Source of the DNA: Inquilinus limosus DSM 16000 | GTDB taxonomy: Bacteria > Pseudomonadota > Alphaproteobacteria > DSM-16000 > Inquilinaceae | Direction of reading: 5' to 3' | Assembly (NCBI RefSeq): GCF_000423185.1 | Contig: NZ_AUHM01000006.1 | Coordinates: 1-64,000 of the forward strand | DNA: 64,000 nt | In this document: piece by piece, positions 1 through 9,002 of the stretch | Position numbering within the stretch: position 1 is the first letter of the stretch | How the letters are laid out: every line of letters begins with the position of its first letter | The notes under the pieces: generated by a model | Databases searched by the model: none | Told to the model about the DNA's origin: nothing | The model's input: the letters and a program-made list of their open reading frames with translations, nothing else | Translations under genes and position numbers: made by a program

Positions 1-3000
1 CCGTCCTGGTTGTCCGCCGTGACCAGCCGGAACAGCCCGTCATAGGCGTAGGTCCAGTGCTCCGGCTGCCGGACCGTGATGTCGGCCGTCTTGATCAGGC
101 CGATCGTCGGGTCGTAGGTGTAGCGGACCGAGAACCGGTCGTCCGACCCGACCTTGGTGGACCGGGTCAGCAGCCAGCCCCGGTTCGGATCGTAGCTGTC
201 GACCGTCGTCGCGCCGCTGGCATATTTCGTCTCCAGCGGCCGGCCCGCCGCATCATAGGTGATCGACGCGATCAGCCCCGGGACCGACTTCAGCCGTCCG
301 GCCCCGTCATAGGTGAACGGGGTGCCGGTGCTCCCCACCTGGCCGACGGTGTCGCCGGCGCTCGAATTGTCCGGATAGGTCTTGCCCAGCACCCGGCCGC
401 CGCGGTCGTATGCCGTCCGGGCCGTGAAGGTGGAGCGCGGATCCGGCTGGCTGCAGTTCACCGTCTGGTCCGCCCCCGGCTGCCACACCGTCCAGCGCTG
501 CGTCACCACCCGGCCCGCCACATCGTAATCCGTGCACAGCCGGCCGAAGGCGTTCACCTGGCGCACCAGCTGCCCCCTGTTGGCAGCGCCCGCCGGGCCG
601 CCGTCGTAGAAATAATCCGTCACCTCGCCGCCGGTCGGCGGCTGCCCCTGCAGCCGCACCCGCTTGCGCGTCACCCGGCTCAACGCGTCATAGGCGAAGC
701 TGGTCACCGTCCCCCGCGCATCCGTCTGCGCCACCAGACGGTCGGCGAGGTCGTACCGATAGGTCGACGCCCCGAGATCCGGGTCCGACACCGCGATCCG
801 CCGCCCCAGCGTGTCGTAGCCGTAGCTCCATCTCGCGCCGATCGGATCGGTGATCCCGACCAGCTGATCCGCCGCGTCCCAGGTGAACACCGTGTCGGCC
901 CGGGCGCTGTTGTCTTTCCATTGCTCGGTCGCCCGCACCCGGCCGAACGCGTCGTAGCGGGTCGCGGAGATCTTCCGGCCGGTCGGGTCGTACACCGCCG
1001 CCCAGCTGTAGGATTCGGCGCCCGGGTTGAAGCCGTACTCCGTCCGGTAGGCGTTCTTATCCGGCAGGATCCTCCAGACCTGCCGGTCCAGCGCATCGAA
1101 ACGATAGCTCGTTCGAGGCGCAGGGTTGGCGACGGAGTGGTCGCCGGCGTAGTACGGCACCGTCTCGGCGATCAGATTGCCGCGGCCGTCATACTCCTTG
1201 TCGACCACGATGACCTGGGCCTGAGTGCCATCCGGGGCCGTAGCGTAGGTGTGCCGGATACGGCCGAAGCCGTCGAACTGCTGCTGTCCGCCGATATAGG
1301 TCCCCCAGACCGGGCCCGGCATCCGGACCTCCACCTTCTGCGTGGCCGGATCGCCGATGCCCAGGTATAGCCATCGCAGATAGTCTCCGCCCGGCTTGTC
1401 GACCTGGGTCGGGCGGCAGAACTCGTCATAGAACCAGGTCGAGACCTGGCCGTTCACGTCGGTCGTCGTCGCCGGCTTCAGGCACGGCAGGTGGATGCTG
1501 GCCTTGGTGACGTGGTTCAGCCGTGGTTCCGTCGCGGACAGCTGCTTCACGACCTGCGCCGGAAAGAGGTGGAATTGCGGGTCGTAGGAGGTCGTGGTGC
1601 GGATCTCCTGCGAGCCCACGGTCTGGGCCGCGGCGATCTGGTTGCCCCAGCCGTCATAGGCGAAGCGCCGCGTCACCCAGCCGGAAGGGTTCGACAGCCA
1701 GCGCCGCTCCGCCGTCATGTCGCCCTTGGTCGGCGGCGTCCAATAGTCGGCCGCGCCGTCATACAGATACAGTGTCTGCCGCAGCTGCGTGCCGCCGGGG
1801 CCGAGCAGCTTCCGGTAGGCCGGCAGTGCGACGATGTAGCCGGCCGTGTTGGGGAAATAGCCGGTCAGGGTGACGCGGTCGTCGGCCGCCGCCGCCGGAT
1901 CGTTCGGAACGACCAGCCCCTGCTCCACCAGCCGCGTGACGTTGCCCCAGATATCGAAGCTCCGCTCGGTGCGGGTGGTATGGCGATCGCCGCTCGCCAG
2001 CACGAGATCCGCCGCGCTCACCGTGTTCCACGACCGATAGGGGACGGTGTTCCGCTCGGCATAGCCCTCGCGTTCCTCTCGCAGCACCGCGGTGTAGCCG
2101 TTGGGGCCGGCATGGTGGCGGATCAGCTTCGGCTTGCCGGCCGACGCCAGGCTCTGCATGAACTGGTAATGGACCCCGGGCGCCGGGCCCGTCACGCTCG
2201 CCGGCCGTTCGACGAAGACGCTGGCGAAGCCGAGGAAGCGCCGCTCGCCCGCATGCCAGCGGCCGCCGCCGTAACGGAAGGTGGTCACCGCCCGCGGGCT
2301 CACGCCGTCCCACTGCCCCACATAGGTCACGACCGGCAGCACGAAAGGCAGGTTGGCATTGGTATAGGCCGAGGAGGGCGTGTACCCGATCCAGGTCTGG
2401 CCGCCGATCGGGTTCTTGGTCCAGATCAGCAGGTCCGGCACCGGCGCCGGCGAGTTCGCGGCCGGCGACGAGTACCGGATCGAGAACTCGTCGTTCAGCA
2501 CCTGAACAATGTCGGCCATCCCGTCGCCGTTGAAGTCAGCGACGCCGTCCACCCTGTGGGCGTCGATGATCTGCGGCGGCCGCGACCATTGGCCGGTCAG
2601 CAGCAGCTTTGCATGTGTCTTGGTGTTCAGGAACTCGTCCGGCTTGTCGAGGAAACCCGTCACCAGCAGGTCGGTCCGGCCGTCGGCGTTGAAGTCCCCG
2701 GCAAACAAGCGGCATCCCCGACTGTCGTCGTATTGGCTGCACTTGCCCTCGATAGGGACCTGACCATGCAGCGCCAGCTTGTGGCCGTAGGAGAACAGGA
2801 ACTGCACCTTCGGGTCGGTGGTCCCGACCAGCCTGGCGAGATCGGTTGCGCCGTCGCCGTTGAAATCGCCCTGGGCGCCGATGAAGCTCCAGCCGTCGGG
2901 CAAGGCGGTGTTCGCCGTCTTGTCCAGGTCGAACCGCGCCCCCGCCCGGTGCTCGTACACCCCGGAGCCGGTGCTCCCCAGCTTCATCTCGGCGACCACG

Positions 3001-5276
3001 AGCTCCTGCCGGCCATTGCCGTTCAGGTCGGGGGTCGCCACCACCTGCATGGTGTCGCCGAGATCGGCGCCATGGTCGATCGAGCCGAAGCCGCCGCCCG
3101 TCCAGTAGTGGATCTTCCTTTTTTCGTATCCGTGGACGGGATCGTTCTTCGCCGTGACGACGAACTCCACCCTGCCTTCGCCGTCGATATCGGCCAGGGC
3201 GACGTCCCCGCCGCCGGTCCGATCCAGCGGATCGCAGGTGCGGTTGTCCGGATTGCCCCCGGTGCAATGCCGCACCGGATCGGCGATCCCGATTCGGTAT
3301 TCCTGCCAGTTCGGCGCCGACCCGTTCCAGCGCGACAGCCACACCGTGATGCTGCGGCTCGTCACATGTGCGATATCCGCCTTGCCGTCGCCGTCGAAAT
3401 CCCCCGTCCGGAAGCTGTAATTCGGCGCCTTGTCCTCCTCCTCGGCTTGAGGGTCGCAGCGCCGCTCCCCGCCCGGCGCGGTCGTCGTCGCCAGCTCGTT
3501 CCTACCCGGCACCGACCGCCACAGCTGCAATGAGCACTGTTTGACGTATTCCGGCTCCTGGGATGTCCCGATGTTCTCCCTATCGGTGCGGACCATCAGC
3601 ACGTCCTGCCGGCCGTCGCCGGTGAAATCCGCGTAGGTAAAGGTCTGATCCTTGGTGTCCCCGACCTGGTAGGATGGTCCCCCCGACAGTGACACCCCGC
3701 CCGTGGAGTACTTGAACTGCCATTCCGGCAGGTGGCGGCCGGTGTAATAGCCGCCATTCTGGTCGTGCCAGACGAAGTCCGTCCCGTAGTGCCGCACCGA
3801 CGTCAGCCGGGGGAGGCCGGTCGAGCCGTTCGTGTAGTACAGGTGATAGGCACGCAGGCGCTGGTCGGCGACGAACACCTCGATCCGGTGGAGCCTCTCT
3901 CGCAGACGGGCCAGCCCGTTCCCGGTCGCGCGGGTCAGCTGCTCTCCGAGGTACCAGCCGAGGTTCACCTTGACCTGGTTGTAGGTGACTTGGTACGGCC
4001 AGCAGATCGGTGCGGTGCATGCGTAGCGGTAATAAGCCGCATTGCCGTGCGGGTCGCTGACCCGGGTCAGCAGCCAGCGGTAGCGGTTCTGCGCCACCCA
4101 ATCCTCGTCCCCGACCGCCATGGTCGTCGCCGAGGACGACGCGGTCGATGCGGCCTCCGCCACTGGCGTCTCCGGCACTTCGGCTGGATCATCGGGCGGC
4201 TCGACCAGCTCCGGCACCGTCACCACGGCGCTGTCGAGATCCCAGTTCTCCTCCTCGGCCGGCGGCTCGGCCGAAGTCCCCTCCAGCGTCGGGTCGGGCT
4301 CTGTGACCGTACCGGTACCATCGACAACGTCCGGTCCGGGTTCCGCCGTTATGCCGGCCTCCGTCTCCTCGGGCGACGGCGCTTCGGGCGTGCCGTCCAG
4401 GGCCGTGCTCGTCTCGGCCACGCCGGCGGTCGCCGTCGCGGCCATGGCCGGCTCGGCTTCCGCGGCGGCCGCCCCGGCGGCCGCGACATCCTGCGCCAGG
4501 CGGAACACCGACAGCGTCCCGTCCGGATCCCACACCAGCCATTGGTTGTAGGCGGCCTCGTATTTGATCTTGCGGTAGCTCTCGACCCGGGTCGTGTGCG
4601 TGCCGCCGGCGGCACAGCTCGCCGTGTTCGCCCGGGTCGCCTCCGACAACGCGCTGCAGGACACCAGCTCCTGCCCGTCCAGCATGTAGACGTCGTTGCT
4701 GTCGAGATTCGCCACGCCCTTGCGCGGCGATACCCGCACGATGTCCGGGACGCCGGCGAGCCGCCACCCGATCCCGACGAAGCCGGCATAGTGGCCACCG
4801 GCCTTCAGGCCCAGGGTCGAATCGTAGACCAGCTTCAGCTTCGGCTCGAGGCCACGATACGCGGGAACCTCGATCGGCAGCTCTGTCGTGTAGCTGCCGT
4901 TGAAGGGCGCCGGGGGCGGCTCGTTCGGCAGAACCGGCAGCGACAGCTGCCGCGGCGTCGCATCATCCGATGCGGCCGCTGCGGCAACCGTCGTCGCGGC
5001 TGCGTCCGGCGCGGCGCCGCTCTCGGGCTCCGCCGGCGTTTCCGGCTGAGCCTCGGCCGTGTCTGCCTCGGACGAGGGGGGCGCCTCGGCCGCTTCGTCC
5101 GAAGGAACCAAGGTCTCCGGCCCGATCGTCTCTGGCGGCGGGGCTTCGTCCTGGGCGCGGACCGCCGGCGCACCGGACAAGGCCGCCAGCACCAGCATCG
5201 ACACCGAGACCGCGCGCACCGCGCCCCACGCCGGGAACGCAGCCGCGCCCGACCAGACCCGAACGTCCGCCCGCAT
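1..5276 (-). CDS. SpvB/FG-GAP/YD-repeat (RHS-type) giant secreted protein, C-terminus outside window
   Basis: One continuous minus-strand frame of about 1758 codons runs from ATG at 5276 off the left edge; the same frame was checked at six points and no shift was seen. Residues 1-45 form a signal peptide ending near APAVRAQ, followed by an Ala/Pro/Glu-rich linker. About 105-190 resemble the SpvB N-terminal domain (VPAYRGLEPKLKLVYDS, then GIGWRLAG). A second low-complexity linker lies near 265-380. Seven FG-GAP/VCBS-like repeats (DFDGDGKAD, DFNGDGATD, DFNADGRTD and similar) fall at about 545-920. YD/RHS repeats (YDALSR, YDTLGRR, YDAFGRV) run from about 1200 to the edge. Such proteins are exported shells of Tc-toxin or polymorphic-toxin type; the variable C-terminal toxin and any immunity gene would lie outside the window. 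Its nearest upstream neighbour is a secretin gene. Family call firm, cargo unknown. Confidence 0.9.
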   Translation of the reverse strand, partial: MRADVRVWSGAAAFPAWGAVRAVSVSMLVLAALSGAPAVRAQDEAPPPETIGPETLVPSDEAAEAPPSSEADTAEAQPETPAEPESGAAPDAAATTVAAAAASDDATPRQLSLPVLPNEPPPAPFNGSYTTELPIEVPAYRGLEPKLKLVYDSTLGLKAGGHYAGFVGIGWRLAGVPDIVRVSPRKGVANLDSNDVYMLDGQELVSCSALSEATRANTASCAAGGTHTTRVESYRKIKYEAAYNQWLVWDPDGTLSVFRLAQDVAAAGAAAAEAEPAMAATATAGVAETSTALDGTPEAPSPEETEAGITAEPGPDVVDGTGTVTEPDPTLEGTSAEPPAEEENWDLDSAVVTVPELVEPPDDPAEVPETPVAEAASTASSSATTMAVGDEDWVAQNRYRWLLTRVSDPHGNAAYYRYACTAPICWPYQVTYNQVKVNLGWYLGEQLTRATGNGLARLRERLHRIEVFVADQRLRAYHLYYTNGSTGLPRLTSVRHYGTDFVWHDQNGGYYTGRHLPEWQFKYSTGGVSLSGGPSYQVGDTKDQTFTYADFTGDGRQDVLMVRTDRENIGTSQEPEYVKQCSLQLWRSVPGRNELATTTAPGGERRCDPQAEEEDKAPNYSFRTGDFDGDGKADIAHVTSRSITVWLSRWNGSAPNWQEYRIGIADPVRHCTGGNPDNRTCDPLDRTGGGDVALADIDGEGRVEFVVTAKNDPVHGYEKRKIHYWTGGGFGSIDHGADLGDTMQVVATPDLNGNGRQELVVAEMKLGSTGSGVYEHRAGARFDLDKTANTALPDGWSFIGAQGDFNGDGATDLARLVGTTDPKVQFLFSYGHKLALHGQVPIEGKCSQYDDSRGCRLFAGDFNADGRTDLLVTGFLDKPDEFLNTKTHAKLLLTGQWSRPPQIIDAHRVDGVADFNGDGMADIVQVLNDEFSIRYSSPAANSPAPVPDLLIWTKNPIGGQTWIGYTPSSAYTNANLPFVLPVVTYVGQWDGVSPRAVTTFRYGGGRWHAGERRFLGFASVFVERPASVTGPAPGVHYQFMQSLASAGKPKLIRHHAGPNGYTAVLREEREGYAERNTVPYRSWNTVSAADLVLASGDRHTTRTERSFDIWGNVTRLVEQGLVVPNDPAAAADDRVTLTGYFPNTAGYIVALPAYRKLLGPGGTQLRQTLYLYDGAADYWTPPTKGDMTAERRWLSNPSGWVTRRFAYDGWGNQIAAAQTVGSQEIRTTTSYDPQFHLFPAQVVKQLSATEPRLNHVTKASIHLPCLKPATTTDVNGQVSTWFYDEFCRPTQVDKPGGDYLRWLYLGIGDPATQKVEVRMPGPVWGTYIGGQQQFDGFGRIRHTYATAPDGTQAQVIVVDKEYDGRGNLIAETVPYYAGDHSVANPAPRTSYRFDALDRQVWRILPDKNAYRTEYGFNPGAESYSWAAVYDPTGRKISATRYDAFGRVRATEQWKDNSARADTVFTWDAADQLVGITDPIGARWSYGYDTLGRRIAVSDPDLGASTYRYDLADRLVAQTDARGTVTSFAYDALSRVTRKRVRLQGQPPTGGEVTDYFYDGGPAGAANRGQLVRQVNAFGRLCTDYDVAGRVVTQRWTVWQPGADQTVNCSQPDPRSTFTARTAYDRGGRVLGKTYPDNSSAGDTVGQVGSTGTPFTYDGAGRLKSVPGLIASITYDAAGRPLETKYASGATTVDSYDPNRGWLLTRSTKVGSDDRFSVRYTYDPTIGLIKTADITVRQPEHWTYAYDGLFRLVTADNQD

Positions 5277-5715
5277 GATCTTGTCTCTCCCCCGCTGCGC
5301 GCTTGCGGTCTCGCCTCCCGCCGGCGTCGCCCGCTCTCGGGGCGGGCTTGGACCGGCGTGACTCGACCGAGCGTCGAGAAAATCACTGGTTCAAATCACA
5401 AGGCCGGCGTCCATCTCGCCAGCGCTACCGCACTTATCCGATCAATGCTCCGGACGACCGACGGTCCCGGGCACGCAAACCCTCACTCCGACTCCGGCAG
5501 ATCCGCCGTCCTCGGTCTTCAGATCAATTTATGACAAATGCCCTCCGTGCCCGCTTCATCGCCGGTCACAGCCCTGCTTCGCCGTGCCGTGCCGGTCGAA
5601 TTTCACGGGAACATGAATAAAAGTTAATCCGAGTCTCGGGCTGCGCGCAAGCCACTCACGCAAATATTCCTGACGGGACGACGCGCCCGGCCGACTGCCG
5701 CCCGGTTGCAAGGCA
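5277..5715. other. Intergenic region between secretin and RHS-type gene
   Basis: A 439-base gap without a convincing gene in any frame. It must hold the 3' end of the secretin transcript and, unless the two genes are cotranscribed, the promoter of the RHS-type gene. A short AT-richer patch lies near 5610-5630. I see no clear hairpin terminator, repeat or insertion-sequence end. Confidence 0.5.
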
Positions 5716-7929
5716 TCATTTCTTGGGCGGGGGAGCGCCGAACAGCTGCATCCGGTTCCGGAACTCCTCGGCCACCGCCTTCGCGTCGGCGGCGCTGCGG
5801 ATCACCCTCGGCGTGATCAGGATCACCAGCTCGGTGCGCTGGTCGCTGTTCGAGACGCCGCTGAAGAGGTTGCCGACGAGCGGAATATCGCGCAGCACCG
5901 GAACGCCGGAATTGCCGGTGCTCTGGCGATCGGAGATCAGCCCGCCGAGGATTACGGTCTGGCCGCTCGCCACGGAGACCGAGGTTCCGACCTCTCGCTG
6001 CGAAATCGTCGGATTGGTCCGGTCCTCGGTTCCCTCCACGACGTTGCTGACCTCCTGGCGGATGTCGAGATCGACCTGGCCATCGGGGTTGATGCGGGGT
6101 GTCACCTGCAGGATCACACCGGTGTCGCGGTACTCGACATTGTTGACGATGGGCGCGTCCGGGTTGTCGGTGGATTGCTGCTGCCGCGTGATCACCGGGA
6201 CCTGGTCGCCGACCTTCAACTGCGCGGTCTGGTTGTCGAGCACGGCGAGCGACGGCGACGACATCACGCGGACATTGGTGATGCTGGCCAATGCGTCCAG
6301 GATGACGCGGAAATTGCCGCTGCTGATGATGAAGTTGAAGCCCGGGACGGTCGGGTTGACGCCGAAGCTGCTGTTCTGGGTGAAGACGCCGGAGAAATTG
6401 CCGCTCTCCAGCCAGAAATGGACCCCGTAGCGCAGCTGGTCGGTCAGGGTGACCTCGGCGATCGTCGCCTCGATCAGCACCTGGTACCGCGGCGTGTCCA
6501 TCAGCCGGAGCGCCGCCTCGATCTTGCGCCAGGCCTCGGGCGTCGCCATGACCATCAGCGAGTTCCGCTCCTTGTTGGCGACGATCTGGGCGCCGTCGAA
6601 CGGATCGGGGCCGCGGCCCGCGCCACCTGACCCGAGCGTTCCGGCATCGCCGCCTACCATGCTGTTCAGATCGTCGGAGAGAATGCCGAGCTTCTCGCCG
6701 GCGGACATCACGGCTCCCGTATCCATTGTCGAGGCGCCATCCGCGCGCGAGGGGATCGAGGCGGCGCCCGTGGACGCCGTCTGAACCGGCAGGGCAGGAG
6801 CCACGGCGCTGCCGTCGCCGCCGATCTGGGAACCGCCGCGGCCACGGCCCATGAATTGGCCGAGGATCGAGGCCAGATTCTCGGCCGTGCCGTTCGCGAC
6901 CCGGTAGACGTAGAGCTGCACGCCCTGCTTGTCGCCCTGGTCGAGCCGGTTGATCCAGGTCTCGGCCTGGCGCAGGCGCACGGGCTGCCTGGCCACGACC
7001 ATGACGGCGTTGAGCCGGCGCACCGGGATGAAGTCGATCCCGCCCTGCAGCGGCGTGCCCTCGGCGCCCAGCTTGAAGACGGAGCGCAGCTCCTGGATCA
7101 TCGAGGCGGGATCGGAGCGGCGCAGGGGGAACAGCCCCGCTGAGACGCCGCGCATCGCATCCACGTCGAAGGCCGCGACCATCTCCGCGATCGCCGCCCG
7201 GTCGCCGCTCGGCCCCGAGACTACGACAAGATTCCTGGCCGGGTCGGTCCGGACCATGTTGCTGTTCGCCACCGGGCTGATCAACGGCGCGACCGTGGCC
7301 GCCTCGACGAACCGCAGGGGAATGATCGAGACTCCGTAGCCGGCCGGCAGGGGCGTCGGGTCGGATCCCAGCTGCACCATCACCCGGCCGCCCGCGGCTT
7401 CGCTTGCCGGCACGATCCGATAGCCGGCGCCCTCGGCGACCATGGCGGCGCCGTTCATCCGCAGCACGGTCTCGACCGTTGCGAGGAGGTCCTGTCGGCT
7501 GAGGGCGGCACTGCTGGACACGGTTGCGCTGCCCTGGATCCGCGGGTCGACGCTGTAGGAGACCTTGAGCGTGTCGGCGAGGACGGCCTTCAGGAAGTCT
7601 CGGATGTCGGCGTTCTCGAAGTTGATCTGTGCGCCCTGGCCTGAGGCAACGACCGGCGCGGCAGCGGCTCCGGCCGGGACGGGCGCGCCGTCGGTGCCGA
7701 AGTAAAGCTGTGGGCCGCGGAGGTCGGTCGGCGAAGCGGTCACCGCCACCGATCCCGACGGTTGCCGCGGCAGTTTTGACGGAACGTCGAAGTTCGCCGC
7801 GGCCAGTGGGTTGACCCGCGGAACGGTCCCCTGGCCGTTCTGCTGACAGCAGGCCACGCCCAGCGCCGCCGCCAGAATCGCAGCAAGCCGCAAACCGGCA
7901 AGCCAGCCGGCCTTCCCCACACGGTGCAT
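5716..7929 (-). CDS. gspD: Type II secretion system secretin GspD
   Basis: A 737-residue outer-membrane secretin. The start is taken at ATG 7929, where a basic hydrophobic signal peptide begins (MHRVGKAGWLAGLRLAAILA) and a GGGGGA Shine-Dalgarno-like stretch precedes it; an in-frame extension to 8094 looks non-coding. Cys27-Cys28 at the cleavage region suggest a lipoprotein, though the lipobox (LGVAC) is imperfect. An N0 domain is seen at about 101-170 (INFENADIRDFLKAVL), N1-N3-like repeats with Gly/Ser-rich linkers to about 470, and the secretin core at about 490-725 with VPVITRQ, VILQVTPRINPDG, TVILGGLISD and VPVLRDIPLVGNLF. GspD forms the multimeric export channel of type II secretion. No other gsp gene occurs in the window, so it is either an orphan or its partners are elsewhere. 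Being upstream of and co-oriented with a secreted RHS-type protein suggests, but does not prove, a dedicated channel. Confidence 0.9.
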   Translation of the reverse strand: MHRVGKAGWLAGLRLAAILAAALGVACCQQNGQGTVPRVNPLAAANFDVPSKLPRQPSGSVAVTASPTDLRGPQLYFGTDGAPVPAGAAAAPVVASGQGAQINFENADIRDFLKAVLADTLKVSYSVDPRIQGSATVSSSAALSRQDLLATVETVLRMNGAAMVAEGAGYRIVPASEAAGGRVMVQLGSDPTPLPAGYGVSIIPLRFVEAATVAPLISPVANSNMVRTDPARNLVVVSGPSGDRAAIAEMVAAFDVDAMRGVSAGLFPLRRSDPASMIQELRSVFKLGAEGTPLQGGIDFIPVRRLNAVMVVARQPVRLRQAETWINRLDQGDKQGVQLYVYRVANGTAENLASILGQFMGRGRGGSQIGGDGSAVAPALPVQTASTGAASIPSRADGASTMDTGAVMSAGEKLGILSDDLNSMVGGDAGTLGSGGAGRGPDPFDGAQIVANKERNSLMVMATPEAWRKIEAALRLMDTPRYQVLIEATIAEVTLTDQLRYGVHFWLESGNFSGVFTQNSSFGVNPTVPGFNFIISSGNFRVILDALASITNVRVMSSPSLAVLDNQTAQLKVGDQVPVITRQQQSTDNPDAPIVNNVEYRDTGVILQVTPRINPDGQVDLDIRQEVSNVVEGTEDRTNPTISQREVGTSVSVASGQTVILGGLISDRQSTGNSGVPVLRDIPLVGNLFSGVSNSDQRTELVILITPRVIRSAADAKAVAEEFRNRMQLFGAPPPKK

Positions 7930-8339
7930 GTACGAACCGTCCCCCACACGTCCGAATTTGTGCCTATTCGGATCCTCCCCACCATGCCGGGCGGCAGGCG
8001 CTCTGACAAGTGACGGTCTTTCGCAATAGGGCGTGTCCCTGGGAGTGGTGCAGCGGGGCCGTTGAGTTGCCTCGCCGACGCGGCCGCCGAGCACGATCTG
8101 GCGGGGAGCTCAAGCAGGCAGGCATCGGAGAGCTTTCGTGTGGTTGGCTACCTGTCCAGGAGGTGAACGCGTCGTAGCGTCGGCACGCTCGCTATACGGC
8201 GATGGCGAGCTTGTATGGGGATCGGTGGCATCCTGCCCCCGATTTGACCCTGCGTCGGGCCATAGAGGGGGCGAATCGGCGATCGCTCCGGAGCCGTATC
8301 GTCAAGCGACCGTGTGATCGAGGCAAAGTTCGCCGACGT
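7930..8339. other. Intergenic region upstream of gspD
   Basis: 410 bases between the GntR stop and the secretin start. No credible ORF, tRNA or repeat is seen. It should contain the gspD promoter and possibly a terminator for the operon that ends with the GntR gene. Codon-like open frames here are ordinary high-GC shadows. Confidence 0.45.
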
Positions 8340-8996
8340 CTAAACATCGGCGGCAGCGCCGGAGACGATTTCTCTCACGATCGTGGTCAGCCGTCCCCGC
8401 TGCGAATAGAGGAGGCGATCCAATTCATGAATCGCCCGCTGCATCGAGCCAGCATCGAGAGCGCCAGTCAGTGCCTCGATCTGCTCCCGGATCTCGGCGG
8501 CGTGGGTCGATCCGCAATCGACCAGACGCACATACCGCGTCCGCTCGTTGCATTGCCGCGTCAACCGGACCAGCTCGCGGTTAAGCGAGATGCGCGCGAT
8601 CTGCTCGTGCAGGCGTTCCAACCGGATGCAAAGCAGGCGTGACGCCTCGGGCGCAGCCATGGCGGGGTCCTCTCCGGATGGAGGCGCCGCCACGAAATCA
8701 TCCTTCCGCGCCTCCAGGGAGCTGCGCAGCACCACGTGCAGCAGGCCGTACAGGTCGTCGATCTCGTGGAGGTCCGGGACCTTGGTGAAGAAGCCCCGGT
8801 TCGGCTGGGTGGTGATCAGCCCCTCGTCGGTCAGGCGGATCAGCGCCTCGCGGACCGGCGTGACGCTGACCTTGAGGGTGGCCGACAACTCGTTGATGTG
8901 CAGATGCTCGCCGGGACGGAACTGGAAATCGACCACCAGCTCCTTCAGCTTCGAATAGACCGAAGCCACCTTACGGCTCTCGACACCGTAATACAT
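8340..8996 (-). CDS. GntR family transcriptional regulator (FCD-like)
   Basis: 218 residues. A winged helix-turn-helix occupies about 10-75 (RPGEHLHINELSATLKVS, then VTPVREALIRLTDEGLI), the usual GntR pattern. The C-terminal 130 residues are helical and match the FCD class in length, but the metal-binding histidines of that class are not obvious, so ligand recognition may differ. The gene starts 6 bases after the stop of the DAO-type dehydrogenase gene and is the last member of the dehydrogenase/ABC operon; it probably senses the imported substrate. The operon thus has two candidate regulators, this one and the divergent LysR protein. Confidence 0.85.
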   Translation of the reverse strand: MYYGVESRKVASVYSKLKELVVDFQFRPGEHLHINELSATLKVSVTPVREALIRLTDEGLITTQPNRGFFTKVPDLHEIDDLYGLLHVVLRSSLEARKDDFVAAPPSGEDPAMAAPEASRLLCIRLERLHEQIARISLNRELVRLTRQCNERTRYVRLVDCGSTHAAEIREQIEALTGALDAGSMQRAIHELDRLLYSQRGRLTTIVREIVSGAAADV

Positions 8997-9002
8997 GTCC
9001 GT

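Noticed and set aside
1491..3533. 680-codon plus-strand open frame and a 437-codon one at 57-1370
   Set aside because: Both are antisense to the RHS-type gene, whose FG-GAP and YD repeats are unmistakable in the other strand.
7930..8094. N-terminal 55-residue extension of GspD
   Set aside because: Arg/Pro-rich and unlike any secretin N-terminus, while a signal peptide starts at ATG 7929.
8202..8642. 146-codon plus-strand ORF in the gspD upstream region
   Set aside because: Its second half is antisense to the GntR gene and the first half has no recognisable features or ribosome site.
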